Source: an uncultured Candidatus Actinomarina sp.
GTDB taxonomy: Bacteria; Actinomycetota; Acidimicrobiia; Actinomarinales; Actinomarinaceae
DNA length: 64,000 bases
Direction of reading: 5' to 3'
Assembly: GCA_902571385.1 (NCBI GenBank)
Contig: CACGBK010000001.1
Location: 177,472-241,471 of the forward strand
Position numbers and translations under genes: made by a program. The notes under the pieces are model-generated. The model was given only the letters and a program-made list of their open reading frames with translations, did not search any database and had not been told where the DNA came from. Every line of letters starts with the position of its first letter. Positions within the stretch are counted from its first letter, which is position 1. Shown here piece after piece: positions 47,267 to 55,450 of the stretch.

Positions 47267-48292
47267 ATGGTATTTGATAATTTAATTATTAGAGCTAGAT
47301 CATTATCAAAATCTTATGGTGACGAAATCGTATTAGAAGACTTCAATATTGATATTTGGTATGGTTCAATTTTTGGAATCCTAGGTGTTTCCGGATCTGG
47401 TAAAACAACAGCTTTAAGGTTATTGGCTGGATTTGAAAATCCTGACGAGGGAACAATTGAAATGCATAATAAAGTAATTTATGACAAAAAAATTAATATT
47501 CCACCAGAGGAGAGAAGAATTGGTATGGTTTTTCAGGATTACGCTCTTTTTCCTCATTTAACTGTTGAAAAAAATATTGCCTTCGGTCTTTCAAAGGACG
47601 AAATTAAAAACGGAAGATTAGAAGAAATAATTAACATGACTAACTTGCAACCATATAGGAATAAGTATCCACAAGATATTTCTGGAGGCCAACAACAAAG
47701 AGTATCTATTGCAAGAGCCTTAGCCCCAAAACCAGAAGTCATATTATTGGATGAACCTTTTACAAGTTTAGATGCACAAATGGCCAGGGACTTAAGAGAG
47801 GAGGTTGTTTCTTTATTCAGAGCAACAAAAACTACCGGAATTATCGTTACACATGATCAAGAAGAAGCACTATCAGTTTGTGATATTGTAAGTGTCCTTG
47901 AAAACGGAAAAGTAATACAAAGCGCAACCCCACAAGAGATTTACTTAAATCCTATCAGTCAAACAGTAGCAAACTCCGTGGGTGATCCAAATATCATAAA
48001 AGGAACCTCTACAAATGGAAGAGTAAAAACTTCGCTTGGTACATTCAATTCAGCATATGATGGAGACTTAGATGTATCAATTAGGCCAGAATGTATAGAA
48101 GTTAATTTAGACTCTAATGGGGATTACATTGTAAAAGAATGTATATTCTATGGACATGACCAAGTTATCTCATTTGAAAACAAAAATGGTGAAGTTTTTA
48201 GAGCAAGATCCTTACCTTCAATGATTTTTGAGCCAGGGGATCAAGTATGTATCGATGTAACTGAAGTTACTACTTTTCCATCAAAGGGCTGA
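47267..48292 (+). CDS. Iron(III)-type ABC importer ATPase (FbpC-like)
   Basis: Walker A GVSGSGKTT (about 43-51), Q-loop VFQDYALFPHLTV, signature ISGGQQQRVSIARAL, Walker B VILLDEPFTSLD and H-loop THDQEEAL are intact. The C-terminal part (about 240-341) is a TOBE-type regulatory domain. Starts 2 bases after the permease stop. Its end overlaps a small ORF on the other strand. Confidence 0.93.
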   Translation: MVFDNLIIRARSLSKSYGDEIVLEDFNIDIWYGSIFGILGVSGSGKTTALRLLAGFENPDEGTIEMHNKVIYDKKINIPPEERRIGMVFQDYALFPHLTVEKNIAFGLSKDEIKNGRLEEIINMTNLQPYRNKYPQDISGGQQQRVSIARALAPKPEVILLDEPFTSLDAQMARDLREEVVSLFRATKTTGIIVTHDQEEALSVCDIVSVLENGKVIQSATPQEIYLNPISQTVANSVGDPNIIKGTSTNGRVKTSLGTFNSAYDGDLDVSIRPECIEVNLDSNGDYIVKECIFYGHDQVISFENKNGEVFRARSLPSMIFEPGDQVCIDVTEVTTFPSKG

Positions 48293-48475
48293 ATTAATTT
48301 TTGAAATTTTACCTGCAATATTTTGTAAATCGCTTTCTATTTCAGCTAATCTCTCTTTAGCTCTTTTATTAGAATTTTCTGAAATAAATTCCCTTGATGA
48401 GGATAGAGATTTTGAGACAACCTCAATTTCATTAAGCATTTTTTGAATTTCTTGATACATTTCTTGTTTATTCAT
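48281..48475 (-). CDS. Small coiled-coil protein of unknown function
   Basis: 64 residues from ATG 48475 (an earlier in-frame start at 48502 would add nine). Heptad-like pattern throughout: MYQEIQKMLNEIEVVSKSL, AKERLAEIESDLQNIAGKI. No membrane helix. It lies between the iron ATPase and the heliorhodopsin, divergent from the latter by about 55 bases. Not recognised. Confidence 0.45.
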   Translation of the reverse strand: MNKQEMYQEIQKMLNEIEVVSKSLSSSREFISENSNKRAKERLAEIESDLQNIAGKISKINSAL

Positions 48476-48531
48476 ATTTAAGTAGATGTTTGTAAATTCC
48501 ATATTAATATGTGAGTGTCAAAGGGGGGAAT

Positions 48532-49338
48532 TTGATATCTGAAAAAATAAGGAAACTTAGACGTTTTAATATCATCATGGGCTTCATGCACTTGATTCAA
48601 GGGTCTGGATTATTTTGGCTAGGAACTGTTGTAAATTCAGATTTTGTTGTACCTATTACGCTTACTCAACTGGTTGGTGTAGGCAGCCCGGAAGATCCCT
48701 CATCTTTTGCACTTGTTCCAGAATTAGAAATCTGGAGAGAAATAACGAACTTTGGACCAGCTGTGGCTACATTTTTGTTAGCTTCTGCAGTTGCACATTT
48801 TTTGATTTCTGGGCCATTTTATAATAAATATCAAGAAGATCTTGCGAAAGGAATCAACAAAGTTAGATGGATTGAATATTCAATAAGCGCTTCTGTAATG
48901 ATTGTCCTTATTGCATTACTTGTTGGAATTTATGATGTTTGGGCCCTTCTTGGAATTTTCTTTATGAATGCTGCCATGTGTTGGTTCGGGTGGATGATGG
49001 AAGTTAATAACCAATATACAGATAAAGTTGATTGGACAAGTTACATTATGGGGTGTTTAGTTGGTGTTACACCATGGATATTTATATTTATCAATCTGAT
49101 AGGTGACGGAGTTGCTACTGATTCCAATCCACAAGGAGTTCCTCAATTTGTTGTTTGGATATTTGTAAGTATATTTTTATTCTTCAATACTTTTTCCATA
49201 AATATGGTTCTCCAATATAAAGGCGTTGGAAGATGGAAAGACTATTTGTATGGAGAAAGAGCATATATATGGTTGAGTCTTTTAGCAAAAACAGCTTTAG
49301 CTTGGCAAGTATTCTTTGGAACCTACCAACCTAATTAA
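48532..49338 (+). CDS. Heliorhodopsin
   Basis: Retinal-binding seven-helix protein of the heliorhodopsin family, which is inserted with its N-terminus inside, opposite to other microbial rhodopsins; known members do not pump ions efficiently and are thought to sense or signal. Signatures: FNIIMGFMHLIQG with H20 (helix 1), H89 in AVAHFLIS (helix 2), RWIEYSISASVMIVLIAL with counterion E115 (helix 3), FFNTFSINMVLQYKG, GERAYIWLSLLAKTALAWQV with Schiff-base lysine K253 (helix 7). 268 residues. The TTG start at 48532 is preferred because AAGGGGGG lies just before it; GTG 48511 would add seven residues. Confidence 0.95.
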   Translation: MISEKIRKLRRFNIIMGFMHLIQGSGLFWLGTVVNSDFVVPITLTQLVGVGSPEDPSSFALVPELEIWREITNFGPAVATFLLASAVAHFLISGPFYNKYQEDLAKGINKVRWIEYSISASVMIVLIALLVGIYDVWALLGIFFMNAAMCWFGWMMEVNNQYTDKVDWTSYIMGCLVGVTPWIFIFINLIGDGVATDSNPQGVPQFVVWIFVSIFLFFNTFSINMVLQYKGVGRWKDYLYGERAYIWLSLLAKTALAWQVFFGTYQPN

Positions 49339-49339
49339 G

Positions 49340-49411
49340 TTATTTAATTTTTTTAATTAAAAAAAACATTAAAACAAAAATAAAAACCATACCTATATAT
49401 GACAAAACCAT
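49340..49411 (-). CDS. Possible 23-residue single-helix membrane peptide
   Basis: ATG two bases after the stop of the minus-strand phosphodiesterase-like gene; reads MVLSYIGMVFIFVLMFFLIK then KIK, one hydrophobic helix with a basic end. The placement suggests translational coupling, but it is tiny and AT-rich. It converges with the heliorhodopsin, whose stop is 1 base away. Confidence 0.35.
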   Translation of the reverse strand: MVLSYIGMVFIFVLMFFLIKKIK

Positions 49412-49413
49412 TT

Positions 49414-50499
49414 TTAACTAACAATCTCAATTAATGGGATGGCGACTTCTTTAGGTGTAAGTCCGCCGTGGTATCCTCTTAAATTTGCACTCAGATGATT
49501 TGGAAAAATAATATGACCATCATCAAGTAAGAACACATGTTCAGGAAAAAAGTTTTTTCTTTCATCGTCATTTGGCAATCCAATGAGTGATTCTATTTCT
49601 TGTTTTTCTAGGAAATGTCCAGGGATATTCTTAAAGATATTTTTTATTTTTTTTATATCTCCATTTATATATACCGATCTTTGGTCTCCATAAATCTTTA
49701 TTGAATCATCATATATAATCTTGTGTCTATTTTTATCATCTACGTTTATGACGCCATGATCAGCTGTTAAACAAGTGTATCGACCCTCATCACTTTTTGT
49801 TATTTCCGATAGAAACTCAGAAAACTTTTTAACTTCTATTAACCATTCTTCGCTATTTGTACCATAAACATGTGCAGCAACATCAATCACGGGATAATAT
49901 AAAAAGTTAAATTGATTATCTAAAATATTTGGTAGGGTGAATATTTCTCCAAGTTCTTCTAAACTTTCGTATCCAATTTGATTTGCCCCTCTATATAAAT
50001 GTCTTGATAAAGATGAGTTGATTAAATCTTTAGGTTGAATGACATTAAAAACTATATTTTTTTCATTGAGTATGTTCCAAATTGTTTTTTGGTTAGAAAA
50101 AAATTTTTTATCTTGTAAATAATTTTCCGAACCTCTCCAATTCAATGTATTAATTAATTTATTTTCGGATTTATCAAAATGGTAATATCCAATCAACCCA
50201 TTTTCTATCGGATCACTTCCTAAATTGACTGATCCCAGAGCAACACTTGTTGAACTTGGAAATGTTGAGACAATTTCATCAGTCTGGTTTTGTGTAAGTA
50301 TATTGTCTAAATTCTCAATATTTTTACTACCAAGGCCATCTACTAATATGAAGTTAATTTTTTTCATTGAGCTTTCATATTTTTTCAAACGTAATTTACT
50401 ATCTGATTTGAAAACCTCTTCAGAACATAATTTGTTCACAATTGTTTTTATCAAGTCTGTTATGTTTGGAGAATTGAGAAATTCTTTTTTATCCATCAA
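49414..50499 (-). CDS. Type I phosphodiesterase / nucleotide pyrophosphatase-family protein
   Basis: Alkaline-phosphatase-superfamily hydrolase. Visible: metal Asp D54 in FILVDGLGSKN, the nucleophile region STFPSSTSVALGS (78-90), the metal block YYPVIDVAAHVYG, TADHG and a final Gly-His region RGYHGGLTPKE. At 361 residues it is typical of nucleotide pyrophosphatase/phosphodiesterase-like members. No signal peptide, so cytoplasmic action is likely; substrate unknown. It diverges from nuoA2 with a gap of 72 bases. Confidence 0.85.
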   Translation of the reverse strand: MMDKKEFLNSPNITDLIKTIVNKLCSEEVFKSDSKLRLKKYESSMKKINFILVDGLGSKNIENLDNILTQNQTDEIVSTFPSSTSVALGSVNLGSDPIENGLIGYYHFDKSENKLINTLNWRGSENYLQDKKFFSNQKTIWNILNEKNIVFNVIQPKDLINSSLSRHLYRGANQIGYESLEELGEIFTLPNILDNQFNFLYYPVIDVAAHVYGTNSEEWLIEVKKFSEFLSEITKSDEGRYTCLTADHGVINVDDKNRHKIIYDDSIKIYGDQRSVYINGDIKKIKNIFKNIPGHFLEKQEIESLIGLPNDDERKNFFPEHVFLLDDGHIIFPNHLSANLRGYHGGLTPKEVAIPLIEIVS

Positions 50500-50571
50500 A
50501 AAATTTTACAAAAGAATTCCACCGATGTTTTAAAAAAAACTAAAATTTTAGAAGCATACTAAAGTTAATAT

Positions 50572-50937
50572 ATGATTTCTTATTTTCAAGATTACGTAAC
50601 GGTTGGAGCAATGATAGGTTTGGGACTCTTATTGTTTTTGGTTTTTATATCTCTATCTGCATTGCTTAGTCCAAAGAAACCTACTCCAGAAAAAATTAAG
50701 ACTTATGAGTGTGGTGTAGATCCTGTTGGAGGGGGATGGAGCCAAACATATGTTAGATACTATATCTTTGGGTTACTTTTTGTAATATTTGATGTTGAGG
50801 CTGTATTTATCTTTCCATGGGCATTAAATCTCGAGAATCTTGGATATTTTGGTTTAATTGAGATGTTTATTTTTATTTTTATTCTTCTGCTTGGTTTAAT
50901 TTATGCAATTAGAAAGGATGTTTTGAAATGGGAGTAA
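50572..50937 (+). CDS. nuoA: NADH-quinone oxidoreductase subunit A (operon 2)
   Basis: Second NuoA, 121 residues with three hydrophobic segments; block [19 protein letters not shown] keeps the switch cysteine (ECG), unlike the operon 1 copy (ESG). [12 protein letters not shown] follows. First gene of the 11-subunit operon; no Rex-type site is seen upstream. Overlaps nuoB by 10 bases. Confidence 0.94.
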   Translation: MISYFQDYVTVGAMIGLGLLLFLVFISLSALLSPKKPTPEKIKTYECGVDPVGGGWSQTYVRYYIFGLLFVIFDVEAVFIFPWALNLENLGYFGLIEMFIFIFILLLGLIYAIRKDVLKWE

Positions 50938-51425
50938 TCGACAAATTTGGAGTTCCTAAGCCTATTTCTAAAATACTTAATTGGGCGAGAGCTTATGATA
51001 TGTGGTATTTTCAATTTGGACTAGCATGTTGTGCCATCGAAGTAATGGCCGCTAGTGGACCAAGACATGATTTTATGAGATTAGGAATCATTCCTCTTCC
51101 TGCATCTCCTAGACAAGCTGATTTGATGGTAGTTGCAGGTACTGTAACAGACAAAATGGCACCTTCTGTAAAAAGATTGTATGATCAAATGCCTGAACCA
51201 AAATATGTCATTTCTATGGGTTCTTGTTCAAATAGCGGGGGTCCGTATTGGGACTCATATTCAGTTACAAAGGGCGTTGATCAACTCATTCCTGTTGATG
51301 TATATGTCCCTGGTTGCCCACCTCGACCAGAAGCACTGCAAGAGGGAATTGTTTTACTTCAGAAAAAAATAAAAGGTGAAAATATGAATGAAAAGTGGAG
51401 AGAGAAAGACATTGAACCAGTCTGA
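50928..51425 (+). CDS. nuoB: NADH-quinone oxidoreductase subunit B (operon 2)
   Basis: Second N2-cluster subunit. Ligands C34, C35, C100 and C130 are all present, so the terminal cluster should form. [13 protein letters not shown] is conserved. 165 residues. It overlaps nuoC2 by 38 bases when the ATG start of that gene is used. Confidence 0.95.
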   Translation: MGVIDKFGVPKPISKILNWARAYDMWYFQFGLACCAIEVMAASGPRHDFMRLGIIPLPASPRQADLMVVAGTVTDKMAPSVKRLYDQMPEPKYVISMGSCSNSGGPYWDSYSVTKGVDQLIPVDVYVPGCPPRPEALQEGIVLLQKKIKGENMNEKWREKDIEPV

Positions 51426-51972
51426 CCAAAACGAATTTATAAATTCAATACAAAGCTCTTTTAAAAACACGTCTTATAACTTTGATACTTTAAAAATAAA
51501 TGTTGATATCTCATCTTGGATTGATACTCATAAAATTTTAAAAAAAGATTTTAATCTAAGTTTTTTTAATTGGTTGTCAGCGGTTGATTGGGACAATGAA
51601 GTAAAAACTGGGGATGCACCCAAAGAACCTGTAACACCAAGTTTTGAAATACTTAGCTGTCTTTCTCAAACAAATTCAAATAATTTAGTTATTTCTTCAA
51701 CAGTAATTTCTAAAGAAAATGCTGAGATTGAATCTTTAGTTGATGTATTTGCCGGTGCTAATTGGCATGAGCGTGAGGCATATGAAATGTTTGGAATAAA
51801 TTTCTTGAACCATCCAAATCTCACAAAACTTTACTTACCTGATGATTATGAGGGAAATCCTCTTTTGAAATCTTTTGAACTAATTAGTAGAGAAGTAAAA
51901 CCTTGGCCAGGTGATGTTGATGTTGAAGGCATGCCTGAAGAGAGTATCGTTGTAGAAGAAAAAGGTAGTTAA
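51388..51972 (+). CDS. nuoC: NADH-quinone oxidoreductase subunit C (operon 2)
   Basis: Second NuoC, 194 residues. Signature [20 protein letters not shown] is recognisable, but the end differs from the consensus ([10 protein letters not shown] in place of GHPLRKDY). ATG 51388 with AAGGTGA upstream is listed; TTG 51412 with GGAGAG upstream is an equally good start. Overlaps nuoD2 by one base. Confidence 0.9.
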   Translation: MKSGERKTLNQSDQNEFINSIQSSFKNTSYNFDTLKINVDISSWIDTHKILKKDFNLSFFNWLSAVDWDNEVKTGDAPKEPVTPSFEILSCLSQTNSNNLVISSTVISKENAEIESLVDVFAGANWHEREAYEMFGINFLNHPNLTKLYLPDDYEGNPLLKSFELISREVKPWPGDVDVEGMPEESIVVEEKGS

Positions 51973-53168
51973 TGTCTCAAACTATGGATCCAAACAATAT
52001 GCCATTTTTATCTGAAGCATCAGTTTCTGTAGAAATTGAAACAGAGGATATGACTTTAAATATTGGCCCTCAGCATCCATCAACTCATGGAGTTTTAAGG
52101 TTAGTAGCTAAAGTCAATGGAGAAAAAATATCCAGTGTTGAACCTGTTCTTGGGTACATGCACAGAGGTTATGAAAAGCTTGCAGAGGTCAGAACTTATC
52201 CACAAGTAACAACATTAGTTAATAGAATTGACTGGGTTTCAGGTTTTGCGAATGAGATTCCATTTATAGCTGGTGCAGAAAAACTTATGGAAATTGAAGT
52301 ACCTGAAAGAGCACAATACATTAGATTAATTTTGACTGAAATGGCAAGAATAAGTTCACATTTTGTTTTTAATGGTGCCTTCCCTCTTGAGATTGGTGCA
52401 CTAACACCTATATTCCTAGCTATGGAAGATCGAGAAAGAGTTCTTGATTTGCTTGAATCGGTCACTGGTGGAAGATTTCATCCAAACTTTAACCGTATTG
52501 GTGGTGTAAAACCTGTGGCAGGTGCTGGACCAACAACAAAAAAAGATATACAGGATTTGCCAGCAGGATTTTATCATGACACCAAAGTTGCAATGGAAAA
52601 AGTTTTGAAAGCTGTTGATACATTTGAAGATTTAATAGGCGGAAATGAAGTATTTCAAGCTAGAACAAAAAAGGTAGGTATTCTAACAAAAGAAGTTGCC
52701 GAAGAGTATGGAGTGTCTGGACCAATATTAAGGGCATCAGGTGTTGAGTTCGACCTCAGAAAACAATCAGATTACTTGCCATATGACAAATTTGATTTTG
52801 AAATACCAATAGGTGAAAATGGTGACTGTTTTGACAGATGGTCTGTAAGAACATCTGAGATGAGAGAATCTGCAAAAATTATTTTACAAGCAATTGAAGA
52901 CATGCCTTCTGGACCAATTCAAGCAAAGGTACCAAAAGTTATAAAAGTTCCTAAAGGACAAACATATGTAAGAGCAGAAAATCCAAAGGGTGAAATGGGA
53001 TATTATATTATTTCTGAAGGTGGTTTAGGACCGTATAGATTAAAAATAAGAACAGCTTCATTTAGTAACATTTCAATTTTGCCAATCATGCTTGAAGGCG
53101 CATTGCTTCCTGACTTGATAGCAATAATGGGTAGTTTAGATTTTGTTCTTGGAGATGTTGATAGATGA
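51972..53168 (+). CDS. nuoD: NADH-quinone oxidoreductase subunit D (operon 2), atypical quinone site
   Basis: Second 49-kDa-type subunit, 398 residues. The quinone-site histidines are kept (H35 and H39, GPQHPSTHG). But the tyrosine that binds the quinone head group in studied complexes (NDUFS2 Tyr108) is Trp88 here (NRIDWVS). Arg65 (GYMHRGYEK) matches NDUFS2 Arg85, the residue dimethylated by NDUFAF7; operon 1 NuoD has Thr there. It ends DFVLGDVDR. Confidence 0.94.
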   Translation: MSQTMDPNNMPFLSEASVSVEIETEDMTLNIGPQHPSTHGVLRLVAKVNGEKISSVEPVLGYMHRGYEKLAEVRTYPQVTTLVNRIDWVSGFANEIPFIAGAEKLMEIEVPERAQYIRLILTEMARISSHFVFNGAFPLEIGALTPIFLAMEDRERVLDLLESVTGGRFHPNFNRIGGVKPVAGAGPTTKKDIQDLPAGFYHDTKVAMEKVLKAVDTFEDLIGGNEVFQARTKKVGILTKEVAEEYGVSGPILRASGVEFDLRKQSDYLPYDKFDFEIPIGENGDCFDRWSVRTSEMRESAKIILQAIEDMPSGPIQAKVPKVIKVPKGQTYVRAENPKGEMGYYIISEGGLGPYRLKIRTASFSNISILPIMLEGALLPDLIAIMGSLDFVLGDVDR

Positions 53169-54145
53169 GTTTTAGTAGTGAACTACTTATCAAAGTTTTG
53201 GTTGTTTTAGCGACAGCTCCAGTTATGGCTTTAGGACTTACTTTGCTAGAGGTTAAAGGTTCTGCCTGGATGCAAAGAAGACCTGGACCTCTTCATGTAG
53301 GTTTAAGAGGATTTATATTTCCACTTGCAACAGCTGCAAAATATTTTCAAAAGGAAACAATCATTCCAAAAGATGTTGATGAGCCTGTATTTAAGTGGGC
53401 GCCAGCTTGGGTTATAGCTGCTGTTGTAGGCCTTTTCACAATTATTCCATTAAGTCCAACATTGATTGTTCGCGATCTGGAATTAGGAGTTTTCTTTTTA
53501 CTTGCAATCAGCTCCATCTCTACTATTGGAGTGCTTACCGCTGGATGGTCCTCTGCAAACAAATTTTCTCTAATGGGTGGTTTAAGAGCAGCGGGCCAAC
53601 TTATTGCCTATGAATTGCCACTAATTTTATCTGTAGTTGGTGTCGTTATACAAGCTGAAACTATGTCAACAGTTGGAATAGTTGAAAAACAGATTGAATT
53701 TGGATTTCCTTTTGTAATAGCAGGACAGGGCATTGCTTTTATTATTTTTATGATTGCTGCAACTGCTGAAATGATGAGAACACCATTTGATATGCCAATT
53801 GGTGAATCTGAATTAACTATGGGCTTTATGACAGAATATTCTGGGATTAGATTTCTAATTTTTTATATTTCTGAATATATAAATTTATTTGTAATGTGTG
53901 CAATTGCCTCAACTCTTTTCTTAGGTGGGTATCATATTCCACTTTTACCGACAGAATGGGTTAACTTTTATGGTCCGCTGGTTTTAATCGGAAAGACATT
54001 TACATTAGCGTTTCTTCTTATTGCTATACGATGGTCATTTCCGCGATTCAGGGAAGATCAACTTCAGACTCTAGCTTGGAAAGTGCTTATACCTCTCTCC
54101 CTTTTGAATATAATGGTTACAGCAATCATGAAGGTAGTTTTTTAA
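53165..54145 (+). CDS. nuoH: NADH-quinone oxidoreductase subunit H (operon 2)
   Basis: Second ND1-type subunit, 326 residues, about eight hydrophobic segments. The first loop is shorter and altered (MQRRPGPLHVGLRG versus SRVGPDRAGPFG in operon 1); the E-rich loop is TAEMMRTPFDMPIGESELT, with TEYSG after it. These changes next to the quinone chamber fit the altered NuoD2. Confidence 0.93.
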   Translation: MSFSSELLIKVLVVLATAPVMALGLTLLEVKGSAWMQRRPGPLHVGLRGFIFPLATAAKYFQKETIIPKDVDEPVFKWAPAWVIAAVVGLFTIIPLSPTLIVRDLELGVFFLLAISSISTIGVLTAGWSSANKFSLMGGLRAAGQLIAYELPLILSVVGVVIQAETMSTVGIVEKQIEFGFPFVIAGQGIAFIIFMIAATAEMMRTPFDMPIGESELTMGFMTEYSGIRFLIFYISEYINLFVMCAIASTLFLGGYHIPLLPTEWVNFYGPLVLIGKTFTLAFLLIAIRWSFPRFREDQLQTLAWKVLIPLSLLNIMVTAIMKVVF

Positions 54146-54630
54146 TGCAAAAATTTAAACCAAGGATTCCTGGATTTTTGATTGGATTAAAAATCGTTAT
54201 TGGCAATATGTTTAAAACCCTTCTTCCTTTTTTTGAAAATCCAAACGTCAATTATCCTTTTGAAAAGGAAGTTCTTGCGCCAAGAACAAGAGGAGTAATT
54301 GCTCTAGACTCAGAAGCTTGTACAAGTTGCATGTTGTGTGCAAGATCTTGCCCAGACTGGTGTATTTATATAGAGGGTCACAAAGAATTACAACCACCTT
54401 CAAAACCAGGGGGGCGCCAAAGAAGCAGAGCAGTACTTGATCGCTTCGATATTGATTATGCACTTTGTATGTATTGTGGAATCTGTGTTGAGGTGTGTCC
54501 TTTTGATGCCTTGTTCTGGTCACCTGAATATGAATATTCCGAGTTTTCTATGGGAGATATGCTTCACGACAAAGACAGACTTGATGAATGGTTAAAGACT
54601 GTTCCTGAAAGTCCAGGCTTAGAAAGCTAA
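54145..54630 (+). CDS. nuoI: NADH-quinone oxidoreductase subunit I (operon 2)
   Basis: Two 4Fe-4S ferredoxin motifs: C59, C62, C65, C69 and C108, C111, C114, C118. ATG 54145 overlaps the nuoH2 stop (TAATG) and begins the family's N-terminus; the longer in-frame ORF from 54031 is inside nuoH2. 161 residues. Without NuoEFG, this subunit would be the likely electron entry point, for example from ferredoxin; that is inference. Confidence 0.94.
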   Translation: MQKFKPRIPGFLIGLKIVIGNMFKTLLPFFENPNVNYPFEKEVLAPRTRGVIALDSEACTSCMLCARSCPDWCIYIEGHKELQPPSKPGGRQRSRAVLDRFDIDYALCMYCGICVEVCPFDALFWSPEYEYSEFSMGDMLHDKDRLDEWLKTVPESPGLES

Positions 54631-55148
54631 TGGAAGCAATAGACATATTTTCGTATTTTCTATTATTGTTACTTCTACTTAGTGGAATAAAAGTAGTGAC
54701 TACTTCAAATGTTATTCATGCTGCTATATTTTTAGTTTTTACGCTAGCTACTACCGCTATATTATTCATTTTATTATCTGCAGAGTTTGTAGCCTTGGTA
54801 CTAGTTCTTGTATATATAGGAGCAGTGATTGTTTTATTTTTATTCGGGGTGATGATTACAAGAGCTCCTTTAGGTCCAAATGCTGAATTAGATAATGATC
54901 AAAACAAACTATTTGCTACTTTGATATCGCTCTCAATTTTTGGAATATTTACTTATATTCTGTTACAAACATTCGATTCAACAGTTGTAATTCGTGAGGG
55001 AACATCAACAAAGCTATTAGGCGAAATTTTATTAAGTAGATTTGTTTTTCCTTTTGAGTTAGTTTCTTTTGTTTTATTGGGAGCTTTAATTGGTGGAATA
55101 ACACTAGCAAGAAAAGATAATGCATTAATGGACGAAGACCAAATATGA
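54630..55148 (+). CDS. nuoJ: NADH-quinone oxidoreductase subunit J (operon 2)
   Basis: Second ND6-type subunit, 172 residues with five hydrophobic segments; block EFVALVLVLVYIGAVIVLFL. Overlaps nuoI2 by 1 base and nuoK2 by 4. Confidence 0.93.
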   Translation: MEAIDIFSYFLLLLLLLSGIKVVTTSNVIHAAIFLVFTLATTAILFILLSAEFVALVLVLVYIGAVIVLFLFGVMITRAPLGPNAELDNDQNKLFATLISLSIFGIFTYILLQTFDSTVVIREGTSTKLLGEILLSRFVFPFELVSFVLLGALIGGITLARKDNALMDEDQI

Positions 55149-55450
55149 GCATTCAACCCATACTTATTGCAGCAGCAGCATTATTTTCCATAGGAATTTA
55201 TGGAATTCTTGTTAGGAGAAATGCAGTAATGGTGTTGCTTTCAATTGAGCTAATTCTTAATTCCGTAAATATAAATTTTGTTGCATTTAATGCCATGCTT
55301 TCAGATGTTTTTTTAAATGGTCAAATATTTTCGATATTTATTATCACAATCGCCGCAGCTGAAGTTGGTATTGGATTAGCAATTGTATTAATGCTTTTTC
55401 GGAATCGAGAAACTGCAAATATTAATGAATTCGATTTGATGAAATGGTAA
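55145..55450 (+). CDS. nuoK: NADH-quinone oxidoreductase subunit K (operon 2)
   Basis: Second ND4L-type subunit, 101 residues, three helices, both buried glutamates kept (IELILNSVN and AAAEVGIGLAI). Overlaps nuoL2 by 7 bases. Confidence 0.94.
   Translation: MSIQPILIAAAALFSIGIYGILVRRNAVMVLLSIELILNSVNINFVAFNAMLSDVFLNGQIFSIFIITIAAAEVGIGLAIVLMLFRNRETANINEFDLMKW

Noticed and set aside
48511..49338. Proton-pump (type I) rhodopsin
   Set aside because: The helix-3 and helix-7 contexts are those of heliorhodopsins (E115 in RWIEYS, K253 in LLAKTALAW); no pump motif such as DTE or NDQ is present.
54949..55156. Two overlapping minus-strand ORFs
   Set aside because: They are shadows of nuoJ2 on the other strand; neither has a ribosome-binding site or a recognisable product.
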